DNA from: an uncultured bacterium
Lineage (GTDB): Bacteria; Cyanobacteriota; Vampirovibrionia; Gastranaerophilales; Gastranaerophilaceae
DNA length: 64,000 bases
Direction: 5' to 3'
Assembly (NCBI GenBank): GCA_902462155.1
Contig: CABQAQ010000002.1
Location: 124,001-188,000 of the forward strand
Numbering within the stretch: the stretch's first letter is position 1; each line of letters begins with the position of its first letter. The notes under the pieces are model-generated. The model did not search any database. It was given only the letters and a program-made list of their open reading frames with translations, and had not been told where the DNA came from. Shown here piece by piece: positions 9,288 to 16,581 of this stretch. The translations under genes were made by a program, and so were the position numbers.

Positions 9288-9363
9288 CTCCTCGTTAGTC
9301 CCTATGTCAATATATACAAATATTGCTATTTGCATAGTATTACTATATACGTCACACGAGGAG
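9288..9363 (-). promoter_or_regulatory. Long-range inverted repeat covering the Fla1 ribosome site
   Basis: On the transcript, the Shine-Dalgarno sequence ACGAGGAG (complement of 9288-9295) is exactly complementary to CUCCUCGU 60 bases upstream (complement of 9356-9363). Base pairing would hide the ribosome site of the divergent flagellin. The 8-base match is seen directly; the regulatory role is inferred. Confidence 0.4.
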
Positions 9364-9560
9364 TAAAACTTTAATGAATCTAATAAAATTGTTACAAAAC
9401 TTATAAATATCTAAACTTTCGATTAAAAAATACTCAAATATTATATTAATTTTTCAATTATAGTTTTATTAAAATAAGCCATTTTTGAAATATTTAGTAA
9501 AATAAGATATATATTATTCTTAGATTGAATGATTTTATAAAAATATACTAATAATAAAAA

Positions 9561-9585
9561 AAGTGGCTTTAAAATAAAGCCACTT
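9561..9585 (-). terminator. Rho-independent terminator of Fla2
   Basis: A stem AAGTGGCTTTA/TAAAGCCACTT is followed on the minus strand by a run of T. It lies about 25 bases beyond the Fla2 stop codon. Confidence 0.85.
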
Positions 9586-9610
9586 AAATAGAATATTAAA
9601 GAATATTAAA

Positions 9611-10459
9611 CTAGATAAGATTTAACGCAATACTAGGTGCTTGGTTAGCTTGAGTAAGCAATGATGCTGCTGCTTGTTGCAATATTTGAGATTTTACGTA
9701 ATTTGAAGACTCTTTAGCAATATCCGCATCCATAATTGTTGATTTTGCTGCTGATAAATTTTCTATAGAAACAGTTAACGAATCATTTGCACTAGATAAT
9801 CTGTTTTGGTATGATCCTATACTAGAACGCTTTTTAGCAATATTTTCTAAAGCGGTATCACAAGTTTCAATATAATTTTCTGCCCCAGTAATAGTAGTAA
9901 ATGTATCAGCTGCATACTTCATATTTAAAGAAGTCCCACTAGCGGTCATATCACCAAATATACCATTTATTGTAATTGCGTTTTCACCTGCGTTAGCATT
10001 CGGACCAACCTGAAAAGTTAATTTAGTTACACCACCAGCTTTTGCAAACAGTTTTTTCCCATTGAATTCAGAAGCATTAGCAACCCTTGACACTTCTTGC
10101 AAACGAGCTTGTACTTCACCTTCAATAGCAGCAAGAGATTCCTCATTATAAACTTCATTAGCTGCTTGAATAGCAAGGTCACGTATACGTTGAATGTTAT
10201 CTTGAATAACAGTTAAATCACCTTCTGCCTTTTGTAATAAGTTTGTTCCTATCTGAACATTTGACTGAGCTTGCTCTGAACCTCTAATTTGTGAATTCAT
10301 CGTAATTCCAACAAATAGACCTGCAGCATCGTCTGCTGCTTTATTAATTTTTGAACCTGTTGACATCCTTTCCATTGCTTGATTTAAACTATTTGTCGCA
10401 CTGTTTAAATTTCGTTGCGAAATTAATGAAGGTACATTTGTGTTAACTACAATTCCCAT
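9611..10459 (-). CDS. Flagellin (Fla2)
   Basis: This is a 282-residue filament protein, short for a flagellin, with almost no variable D2/D3 domain. The N-terminus reads MGIVVNTNVPSLISQRNLN, followed by RMSTGSKINKAADDAAGLFV and the D1 block IQRIRDLAIQAANEVYNEES; it ends NQAPSIALNLI. There is no signal peptide, as expected for export by the flagellar type III apparatus. It has AAGGAG six to eight bases before the ATG, its own terminator, and an upstream element shared with Fla3 and Fla4. A 65-base stretch near the 3' end is identical to Fla3. Confidence 0.95.
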   Translation of the reverse strand: MGIVVNTNVPSLISQRNLNSATNSLNQAMERMSTGSKINKAADDAAGLFVGITMNSQIRGSEQAQSNVQIGTNLLQKAEGDLTVIQDNIQRIRDLAIQAANEVYNEESLAAIEGEVQARLQEVSRVANASEFNGKKLFAKAGGVTKLTFQVGPNANAGENAITINGIFGDMTASGTSLNMKYAADTFTTITGAENYIETCDTALENIAKKRSSIGSYQNRLSSANDSLTVSIENLSAAKSTIMDADIAKESSNYVKSQILQQAAASLLTQANQAPSIALNLI

Positions 10460-10612
10460 TTGTAAATTCTCCTTTTTCTTAAATTATCCTCTACACATCC
10501 TTTTGTATTTTTTTTGAATTGATTTAACTGTTATATTATTTATATCCTAATCATATTATTAATATACGAAATTTTTTTTTATTTCTTAATTCTTAAAAGG
10601 TTAGAAGTTTCT

Positions 10613-10626
10613 CATACTAAAGTATA
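10613..10626 (-). promoter_or_regulatory. Flagellin-upstream element, copy before Fla2
   Basis: The minus strand reads TATACTTTAGTATG, 154 bases before the Fla2 start, followed nine bases later by TAACCTTT. It is one of four copies of a near-palindromic TATACTTTnGTATA element in the window. Confidence 0.45.
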
Positions 10627-10693
10627 AAATTATTCATTTATTTAATGTATTTACTTGAAATATAATTAAAGTACAGAAATATTAATAATGTAT

Positions 10694-11548
10694 TTATCTA
10701 ATAAGATTTAAGGCAATGCTAGGAGCCTGATTAACTTGAGTAAGCAACGAGGCCGAAGCTTGTTGTAATATCTGAGATTTTACATAATTAGAAGATTCTT
10801 TAGCAATATCCGCATCCATAATTGTTGATTTTGCTGCTGATAAATTTTCTATAGAAACAGTCAATGACTCATTTGCACTTTCAAGTCTATTTTGATATGC
10901 TCCTATTGTTGCTAACTTCTCTGCTAAAAACTTTATAGAAGTATCAGTTCTTGAAATAGACTCATAATAATATTCTACTGTTCCTTTAGTATAATGATGA
11001 GTATAAAATAATACTTCAAGTGAGTTTGGTCCAACAATCATATCATTAAACACATTTTTAATAGTAATAGAATTTTCATTCGCCTCAGCATTTGGCCCAA
11101 TAGCGAATGTTCTTGTACTTTGGCTAAAACTTTTAAACAACTTTTGACCATTAAACTCAGAAGCATCAATAAGTTCTCTTATAGTATTTATTCTTAAGTT
11201 TATCTCATTATCTATAGCATTTAACGACTCTTCATTATAGACTTCATTACTTGCTTGTATACTCAAATCTCTTATTCTTTGAACACAAGACAAAAGAGTA
11301 TTTATATCACCTTCTGCTTTAGATAGCATATTCATACCAATCTGAATATTAGATTGAGCTTGTTGTGATCCACGTATTTGTGTATCCATGTTAGTTTCAA
11401 CAAAAAAACCTGCTGCATCATCTGCTGCTTTATTAATTTTTGAACCTGTTGACATACGTTCCATAGAAGAATTTAAAATATTTGTAGCTATATTTAAATT
11501 CTTCTGGACAATTAGTGATGTAGTATTTGTATTTACAACTATTGACAT
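10694..11548 (-). CDS. Flagellin (Fla3)
   Basis: This 284-residue flagellin is close to Fla2 at both ends but different in the middle. The N-terminus is MSIVVNTNTTSLIVQKNLN, then RMSTGSKINKAADDAAGFFV, the D1 block VQRIRDLSIQASNEVYNEES, and a C-terminus ending NQAPSIALNLIR. The central part (residues about 165-215) is unlike Fla2 and Fla4, with several Tyr and His residues. The ribosome site is poor (no GGAG), unlike its neighbours, so it may be translated less. No obvious terminator follows it. Confidence 0.94.
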   Translation of the reverse strand: MSIVVNTNTTSLIVQKNLNIATNILNSSMERMSTGSKINKAADDAAGFFVETNMDTQIRGSQQAQSNIQIGMNMLSKAEGDINTLLSCVQRIRDLSIQASNEVYNEESLNAIDNEINLRINTIRELIDASEFNGQKLFKSFSQSTRTFAIGPNAEANENSITIKNVFNDMIVGPNSLEVLFYTHHYTKGTVEYYYESISRTDTSIKFLAEKLATIGAYQNRLESANESLTVSIENLSAAKSTIMDADIAKESSNYVKSQILQQASASLLTQVNQAPSIALNLIR

Positions 11549-11653
11549 ACTCTAACCTTATGTTTTAATTTATACAAATTATCAAACAATATATTTAGTT
11601 TTATTATAAATTATCGACTTAAGTAGTTTAAGTGATCTAAAGTTTAAAGTTTT

Positions 11654-11668
11654 TATAACCAAAGTATA
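11654..11668 (-). promoter_or_regulatory. Flagellin-upstream element, copy before Fla3
   Basis: The minus strand reads TATACTTTGGTTATA, 106 bases before the Fla3 start, followed seven bases later by TAAACTTT. It directly adjoins the T-run of the Fla4 terminator. A GTCGATAA lies at 11611-11618, like a sigma-28 -10 box, but without a matching -35 at the usual distance. Confidence 0.45.
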
Positions 11669-11674
11669 AAAAAA

Positions 11675-11702
11675 ACCTAAGAGATATAGATATCTCTCAG
11701 GT
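11675..11702 (-). terminator. Rho-independent terminator of Fla4
   Basis: A stem ACCTGAGAGATAT/ATATCTCTTAGGT (one mismatch) is followed on the minus strand by seven or more T. It is 42 bases beyond the Fla4 stop. Confidence 0.85.
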
Positions 11703-11743
11703 GAGCATTATGTTTATAGAATTTACTAAAATAAAAATGATTA

Positions 11744-12664
11744 TTATCCAATTAAACTTAAAGCAATTTGTGGTGCACTATTTGCTTGAGTTAAAAGTGA
11801 TGCTGTAGATTGTTGTAATATTTGAGATTTTATATAATCAGATGATACTTTAGCAACATCAGTATCCATAATAGTTGATTTAGCAGATGATAAGTTTTCT
11901 ATAGAAACAGTCAAAGAAGATAAGGCACTATCTAATCTATTTTGATATGATCCTATTTTAGAACGTCTTGTAGCAATATTTTCTAAAGCTTTATCACAAG
12001 TTTCAATATAATTTTCTGCTGCTACAACACTTCCACTGAATGCACCTGGATTTCCATCAGTTATCGCATTATTAAAGTTAGCATCAAATAATGCTAAATC
12101 CGCACCACTAGCTGTCATATCACCAAAAACATTTGATACTGTAATAGCATTTTCTTCTTTAACAGAATTAGGTCCAACTTGGAAAGTTAACGAGTCTACA
12201 GCTTTTTTTGTATTATCTATAGCAGCGCCAGTTGTAGCTTTTCCAGAAGAAAACAATTTTTTACCATTAAATTCAGATGCATTAGCAACCCTTGATATTT
12301 CATGTAAACGAGCTTGTACTTCATCTTTAATAGCTGCACAAGATTCAGAAGAATAAACTTCGTTTGCTATCTGAATAGCAAGGTCACGTATACGTTGAAC
12401 ATTATCTTGAATAACTGTTAAATCCCCTTCTGCTTTTTGTAGTAAGTTAGTAGCTATTTGTACATTTGATTTAGCTTGCTCTGAACCTCGAATTTGTGAA
12501 TCCATCGTAATACCTACGAATAGGCCTGCTGCATCATCTGCTGCTCTGTTAATCTTTAAACCTGTTGACAAACGTTCCATTGATTTATTCAACGAATTTG
12601 TTGCACTATTTAAGTTCTTTTGAGAAATTAAAGATTGTACGTTTGTGTTTACTACGATTGCCAT
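11744..12664 (-). CDS. Flagellin (Fla4)
   Basis: At 306 residues this is the longest of the four flagellins, with a slightly larger Ala/Gly-rich centre (about residues 140-225). It has the canonical MAIVVNTNVQSLISQKNLN start, the RLSTGLKINRAADDAAGLFV block, VQRIRDLAIQIANEVYSSES and a C-terminus NSAPQIALSLIG. Cysteines in ESCAAIK and ETCDKALEN are unusual for a flagellin. GGAG stands seven to eight bases before the ATG. It has the shared upstream element, a possible sigma-28 promoter and its own terminator, so it is probably a separate transcription unit. Confidence 0.95.
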   Translation of the reverse strand: MAIVVNTNVQSLISQKNLNSATNSLNKSMERLSTGLKINRAADDAAGLFVGITMDSQIRGSEQAKSNVQIATNLLQKAEGDLTVIQDNVQRIRDLAIQIANEVYSSESCAAIKDEVQARLHEISRVANASEFNGKKLFSSGKATTGAAIDNTKKAVDSLTFQVGPNSVKEENAITVSNVFGDMTASGADLALFDANFNNAITDGNPGAFSGSVVAAENYIETCDKALENIATRRSKIGSYQNRLDSALSSLTVSIENLSSAKSTIMDTDVAKVSSDYIKSQILQQSTASLLTQANSAPQIALSLIG

Positions 12665-12751
12665 TTTGATCTCCTTTCAAAATTTAAAATTACATCCGTG
12701 TAATTTACATCAATATTCAGTTACTACAAATTAAACCCTTGCTAGAAATCC

Positions 12752-12778
12752 TTATCTATCAAGTGTTTTAACACTTTC
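12752..12778 (-). promoter_or_regulatory. Possible sigma-28 promoter of Fla4
   Basis: The minus strand reads GAAAGTGT, 11 bases, ATAGATAA. Against the sigma-28 consensus TAAAGTTT-N11-GCCGATAA this matches six of eight and five of eight positions with exact spacing. It would give a leader of about 80 bases. Confidence 0.4.
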
Positions 12779-12830
12779 ATCGTAACCTTCTTTTTATCAT
12801 TTTGTAATTGTAAAAAAGTTAGATTTTTGT

Positions 12831-12844
12831 TATACAAAAGTATA
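12831..12844 (-). promoter_or_regulatory. Flagellin-upstream element, copy before Fla4
   Basis: The minus strand reads TATACTTTTGTATA, 167 bases before the Fla4 start, followed nine bases later by TAACTTTT. Its layout matches the copies before Fla2 and Fla3. Confidence 0.45.
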
Positions 12845-12992
12845 AAAAAATTAATATTTCTTAATATTTTTTCTAACTAACTTTAAAGAAAAGAGGATTA
12901 AAAGTTTTGGCTTATTTATTTAGTAATGTAAAGGCTAGTATATAATTTGACTGCAGAACAAAATGACTTCAAATAAAAATTGTAAATAAAAA

Positions 12993-13022
12993 GCGGTAAT
13001 TTTTAGAACTAAAAATTACCGC
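12993..13022 (-). terminator. Rho-independent terminator of rpsU
   Basis: A 14-base perfect stem beginning GCGGTAATTTTTAG is followed on the minus strand by TTTTTATTT, about 28 bases after the rpsU stop. Confidence 0.9.
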
Positions 13023-13049
13023 AATATATTATAAAATAATATTATCTTT

Positions 13050-13223
13050 TTAAACACGACGTTTGCGAGCTGCTTCTGACTTACGCTTTCTTTTTAAGCT
13101 TGGTTTTTCATAGCGTTCACGTCTTTTTATTTCGGATAATATTCCTGCTTTTTGGATTTTCTTTTTGAACCGTCTTAAAGCACTTTCAATACTTTCAGTT
13201 TCACCTACTCTAACTTCTGGCAT
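13050..13223 (-). CDS. rpsU: 30S ribosomal protein S21
   Basis: This small 57-residue, very basic protein begins MPEVRVGETESIESALRRF and continues KKKIQKAGILSEIKRRERYE, ending EAARKRRV; this is the S21 family pattern. S21 sits on the small ribosomal subunit near the anti-Shine-Dalgarno region and helps initiation. A strong AAGGTGGTG lies upstream of the ATG and a clear terminator follows. It is transcribed away from rpsT. Confidence 0.95.
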   Translation of the reverse strand: MPEVRVGETESIESALRRFKKKIQKAGILSEIKRRERYEKPSLKRKRKSEAARKRRV

Positions 13224-13414
13224 TCGTTTTCACCACCTTTATCTTGCTTGTAATCGTAATTTTATTTTAATCTTATCATAGTCATTTTTTTATTGCAAGA
13301 CCTTATCTTATCAGCTTTTTACTTAATTTTATTATAAATTTTGGTAAATTTTATTTTTTATTCTCTTTACAAATTATATAGTTTATATTAAATTATCTTT
13401 AACTCACAAGTCCT

Positions 13415-13441
13415 CAATGCAGATTATTTTATTTAGCATTG
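13415..13441 (+). promoter_or_regulatory. Hairpin in the rpsT leader
   Basis: CAATGC (13415-13420) pairs with GCATTG (13436-13441) across a 15-base loop, ending just before the AAAAGGAG ribosome site of rpsT. S20 is known to autoregulate in some bacteria; a role here is a guess. Confidence 0.25.
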
Positions 13442-13457
13442 TAAAAGGAGAAAAAAA

Positions 13458-13730
13458 ATGGCTAATATTAAATCCGCTAAAAAAAGAATTTTAATCGCTG
13501 AAAGAAATAGACTTAGAAACGTTGCTATGAAGTCTTCTATTAAAACAGCAGTTAAAAAAGTACTTGATTTAGCTAGTAAAAAAGAAGATTCTGTTGAGCT
13601 TAAAGCTGCTTTATCTAATTTGTATAAATTATGTGATAAAGCTGTTTCTAAAGGTATTTTACATAAAAATACCGCAGCAAGAAAAAAAGGTAGAACTACC
13701 GTTGCTGTTAATAAGCTTCTTGCTTCTTAG
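13458..13730 (+). CDS. rpsT: 30S ribosomal protein S20
   Basis: S20 binds 16S rRNA early in assembly of the small subunit. The 90-residue lysine-rich protein starts MANIKSAKKRILIAERNRLR and carries the typical KNTAARKKGRTTVAVNKL end. AAAAGGAG lies eight bases before the ATG. A strong terminator follows within 25 bases, so it is a single-gene unit. Confidence 0.97.
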   Translation: MANIKSAKKRILIAERNRLRNVAMKSSIKTAVKKVLDLASKKEDSVELKAALSNLYKLCDKAVSKGILHKNTAARKKGRTTVAVNKLLAS

Positions 13731-13753
13731 ATCTTTTTAACCATTAATTTTTA

Positions 13754-13782
13754 GGCGCCAAGTTATTTTATAACTTGGCGCC
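13754..13782 (+). terminator. Rho-independent terminator of rpsT
   Basis: A 12-base perfect stem GGCGCCAAGTTA/TAACTTGGCGCC with a five-base loop is followed by TTTTATTT. Confidence 0.92.
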
Positions 13783-13832
13783 TTTTATTTCTTTAATTAC
13801 TTTTATTTCTATCACTATTTTTTACATAAAAA

Positions 13833-13856
13833 AATCCCTCAATTTCTTAAAGGATT
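13833..13856 (-). terminator. Probable terminator of the rpoZ unit
   Basis: On the minus strand AATCCTTT pairs with GAGGGATT (eight pairs, two of them G-U) around an eight-base loop, followed by five T. It lies 23 bases beyond the rpoZ stop. Confidence 0.6.
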
Positions 13857-13878
13857 CTTTTCTATTTATTCTTTTTTT

Positions 13879-14121
13879 CTATCCTACCAAACGACTTTCG
13901 TCTGACTCTGAGGCTTTTACCATAATAGCGTGTTCTACAGGATTTTCTTTTTTTATTGAATTATCAAAATTATAATCTTCAAATCCAAACTCATCCTTTG
14001 GCTTTTTTGATTGATACTCATCTACTAGTTTTTTTGCTAATTCTGCTATTTCATATACTAGTTTATAACGATTATCTGTATTTTCGTTTAAATCCCACGC
14101 TATTTTTATTATCTGATTCAT
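13879..14121 (-). CDS. rpoZ: RNA polymerase omega subunit, cyanobacterial-like
   Basis: This 80-residue protein looks like a short omega subunit, which helps assemble RNA polymerase around beta prime. The core NRYKLVYEIAELAKKLVDEY matches the omega helix pattern (NRyxLvxxaaxrAxxL). The acidic linker and the tail NPVEHAIMVKASESDESRLVG resemble the cyanobacterial form, in which KPVxxAIxEMSDE is followed by a short tail ending in IG. It is read after the helicase gene on the same strand, 83 bases downstream, with its own AGGAG. Similarity is modest, so an unrelated small helical protein remains possible. Confidence 0.65.
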   Translation of the reverse strand: MNQIIKIAWDLNENTDNRYKLVYEIAELAKKLVDEYQSKKPKDEFGFEDYNFDNSIKKENPVEHAIMVKASESDESRLVG

Positions 14122-14204
14122 CTATATATTTCTCCTTAAATTTTTCATCAAGTAATTTGATAATACTACGTAATTACAATAATTTCAACAAAAAAAATTT
14201 TTAT

Positions 14205-16502
14205 TTAATCTAAATTAATAGGTTCTTTAAGTATTAAATCAATAGCCTCACGAGCTGTTTCGACTATCTTTGGATCTACATTATTTATTATAGTTAGTTG
14301 TCTTAAAATATCTATAGTCCTTTTAAAACTTCTTACTATATCTCCCTCTCCAATTTCAACTTGACTGCTTAAAGTACCCCAATCAGAATCCGGTAACATC
14401 CATTGCTCAATAAGAGGAGAATAAAATGAGTTAATATATATTGGGGTTTCTATATTATTATCCGCCTGTATTATACTTAACTTCTTTTTTATATTCTTTA
14501 TCTTACTTAAGACTATTCTTACATTTTTTGAAATTGGAATACGACTAATAAGATCAGCTCTCATATCTTCTGTCATCAATGCACACATTACAGAGGCTAA
14601 TTCATATGCATTTAAATCTTTAAGTAATCCTGAATTTATCACTTCCGATATAAATAACTCATTTTCTGATCTTAATGCTCCTACTATTAAACCTTTCTCA
14701 TTTGGATAATCATTTTTTATATATCCATACTCTTCCAAAACTTTCTTATGATTAATAAACTTTTGCCAATAAATATCCTTTTCGTATCTTATTTGTTTTT
14801 CTAGTTGATTTAATTTCTTTTTATATCTTGCAGTTACTTCAAGTTTTTTCATATGCTTTTTGTACTGCTTACAATCCAGACACTTATAACTTTTCATTTT
14901 TTTTAATAATGCTTGAGTATTTTCTATAAATTCTAAAACCTTTATATCGTCTATTTTACCATTAATCGTATTTTGCTTTTTTAAAACTTTGACAGTTTTG
15001 CAATCAGTAATATACTTTTGTCTTATCTTATTAAATTCGCATAAATCATTATTTGTAAAATTAAATTTGCAACTAAATTTATTTGCATTTTCTAAAAAAC
15101 TTTCTAGTTCTTCCTTTTGTAAAATCAAAGGTTTTAATCTGGATGATGATGAAAAATAACCAAAACTTTTAAGAATCAACTCCTTAGCTTCATCAAGAGA
15201 AAACCTCTGAAGTAAATTAACAACCATAGAATACCCTGGTGCAAATTTACTTTCTAACGGATTAGATTCACTTTTAACAAGTCTAACAACTTCTTCAGGT
15301 GCTTGATATTGAGTACCTACAACAACAACATAACCTACCTCATCCATACCTCGACGACCGGCTCTACCTGACATTTGCAAAAATTCATTTGCTGTTAAAA
15401 CCCTATGACCTGAATCTGTACGCTTTGATATAGAACTTATAACACAAGTTCTAGCCGGCATATTTATTCCAGCTGCTAAAGTTTCTGTTGCAAAAATAAC
15501 TTTTATTAAACCTTTTTGAAAAAGTTTTTCGATTAATGCCTTTAAACTTGGTAATAAACCTGCGTGATGTGATGCTACACCTTTATATATATATTCTAAG
15601 TTTTTATTATTATACAGATGTGGATTATCTATTAAATACTGATTTACTATACTTTTTATCTCTAATTCTTCTCTTTGTGTTATGAGCTCCAAAGCTGCTG
15701 CTTTTTCCATTTGTTCATCACATTTTTTACGTGAAAATGTAAAATAAATCGCTGGTAACATCCCTTTTTCGTTCAATATTTTAAGAATATTTTTCACATA
15801 ACTTTTTTGATTAGATTTTCTTCTTGCACCATACACTCGTTTTTCAGGAGTAATTTTAGAATTCAAACTGCCATTTTGTGTCATTAAAGGTAATATATTA
15901 TTAGGTTTAGATGAGTCAAAATAATAATATCTTAATGGAACAGGTCGAAAATCAGTAAACACTGTTTCAGTTTTGGAATGTACAGAATTTATCCAATCAG
16001 TCAACTGATCCGCATTTGCAACTGTTGCTGATAAAGCTACTATTTGTATATTTGATGGACAATATATAATACTTTCTTCCCAAACTGTTCCTCTTTGCTC
16101 ATCATTCATATAATGAACTTCATCTAAAACCACATATCTTACTTTACTTAAATTATCTTTAAGTGATCCAAAATTTGTACCATACAGCATATTTCTAAAA
16201 ACTTCAGTTGTCATAATTACAATTTGAGAATCACGATTCAATGACATGTCACCTGTCAATAATCCTACCTTATCTTCTCCAAATCTTTTAGAAAAATCTC
16301 TATATTTTTGATTAGATAATGCTTTTAAAGGTGTTGTATAAAATACTCTTTGATCCTTTCTTAATGCCTCCATAATAGCAAATTCAGCTATACAAGTTTT
16401 TCCGGCACCGGTTGGAGCACAGACTACTACACTTTTTCCATTTTCTATATGATTAATAGCTTCTTTTTGAAAATCATCTAACTCAAAATTAAATGTATAC
16501 AA
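14205..16502 (-). CDS. Ski2-like DExH-box RNA helicase
   Basis: The 765-residue protein has the superfamily II helicase motifs in order: Q-region FELDDFQKEAI, Walker A APTGAGKT (29-36), TTPLKALSNQK, Walker B DEVH (127-130), SATVAN (158-163), and the motif VI QMSGRAGRRGMDEVGYVVV. The layout and C-terminal region match the Ski2/Mtr4-like group common in cyanobacteria and actinobacteria, probably acting in RNA turnover. A cysteine pair in YKCLDCKQYKKH lies in a helical insert. The start codon appears to be TTG at 16502, with AAGGTG about seven bases upstream. ArgS is upstream on the same strand. Confidence 0.9.
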   Translation of the reverse strand: MYTFNFELDDFQKEAINHIENGKSVVVCAPTGAGKTCIAEFAIMEALRKDQRVFYTTPLKALSNQKYRDFSKRFGEDKVGLLTGDMSLNRDSQIVIMTTEVFRNMLYGTNFGSLKDNLSKVRYVVLDEVHYMNDEQRGTVWEESIIYCPSNIQIVALSATVANADQLTDWINSVHSKTETVFTDFRPVPLRYYYFDSSKPNNILPLMTQNGSLNSKITPEKRVYGARRKSNQKSYVKNILKILNEKGMLPAIYFTFSRKKCDEQMEKAAALELITQREELEIKSIVNQYLIDNPHLYNNKNLEYIYKGVASHHAGLLPSLKALIEKLFQKGLIKVIFATETLAAGINMPARTCVISSISKRTDSGHRVLTANEFLQMSGRAGRRGMDEVGYVVVVGTQYQAPEEVVRLVKSESNPLESKFAPGYSMVVNLLQRFSLDEAKELILKSFGYFSSSSRLKPLILQKEELESFLENANKFSCKFNFTNNDLCEFNKIRQKYITDCKTVKVLKKQNTINGKIDDIKVLEFIENTQALLKKMKSYKCLDCKQYKKHMKKLEVTARYKKKLNQLEKQIRYEKDIYWQKFINHKKVLEEYGYIKNDYPNEKGLIVGALRSENELFISEVINSGLLKDLNAYELASVMCALMTEDMRADLISRIPISKNVRIVLSKIKNIKKKLSIIQADNNIETPIYINSFYSPLIEQWMLPDSDWGTLSSQVEIGEGDIVRSFKRTIDILRQLTIINNVDPKIVETAREAIDLILKEPINLD

Positions 16503-16581
16503 TATATTACACCTTCTTTATCTAGTAGCTTCTTAAAGAAAGTATAACATAAATATTCTACAAACTTTAATTAAATATCAA

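Larger units (their letters stand above)
9280..9610. other. Intergenic region between Fla1 and Fla2
   Basis: This 331-base stretch holds no gene. On the minus strand it contains the terminator of Fla2 (9561-9585), then the promoter/leader of Fla1. The leader has an inverted repeat pairing the Fla1 ribosome site with an upstream CTCCTCGT-complementary segment. A TAAAGTTT on the minus strand (9366-9373) matches the sigma-28 -35 box, but the bases 11 further on (TGACGTAT) are a poor -10. Confidence 0.6.
12665..13049. other. Intergenic region between Fla4 and rpsU
   Basis: This 385-base stretch holds no gene. It contains the Fla4 leader and promoter candidates (12752-12844), then the rpsU terminator (12993-13022). 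I see nothing else in it. Confidence 0.6.

Noticed and set aside
9347..9373. Sigma-28 promoter for Fla1
   Set aside because: The -35 TAAAGTTT is perfect, but the bases 11 further on read TGACGTAT and do not match GCCGATAA.
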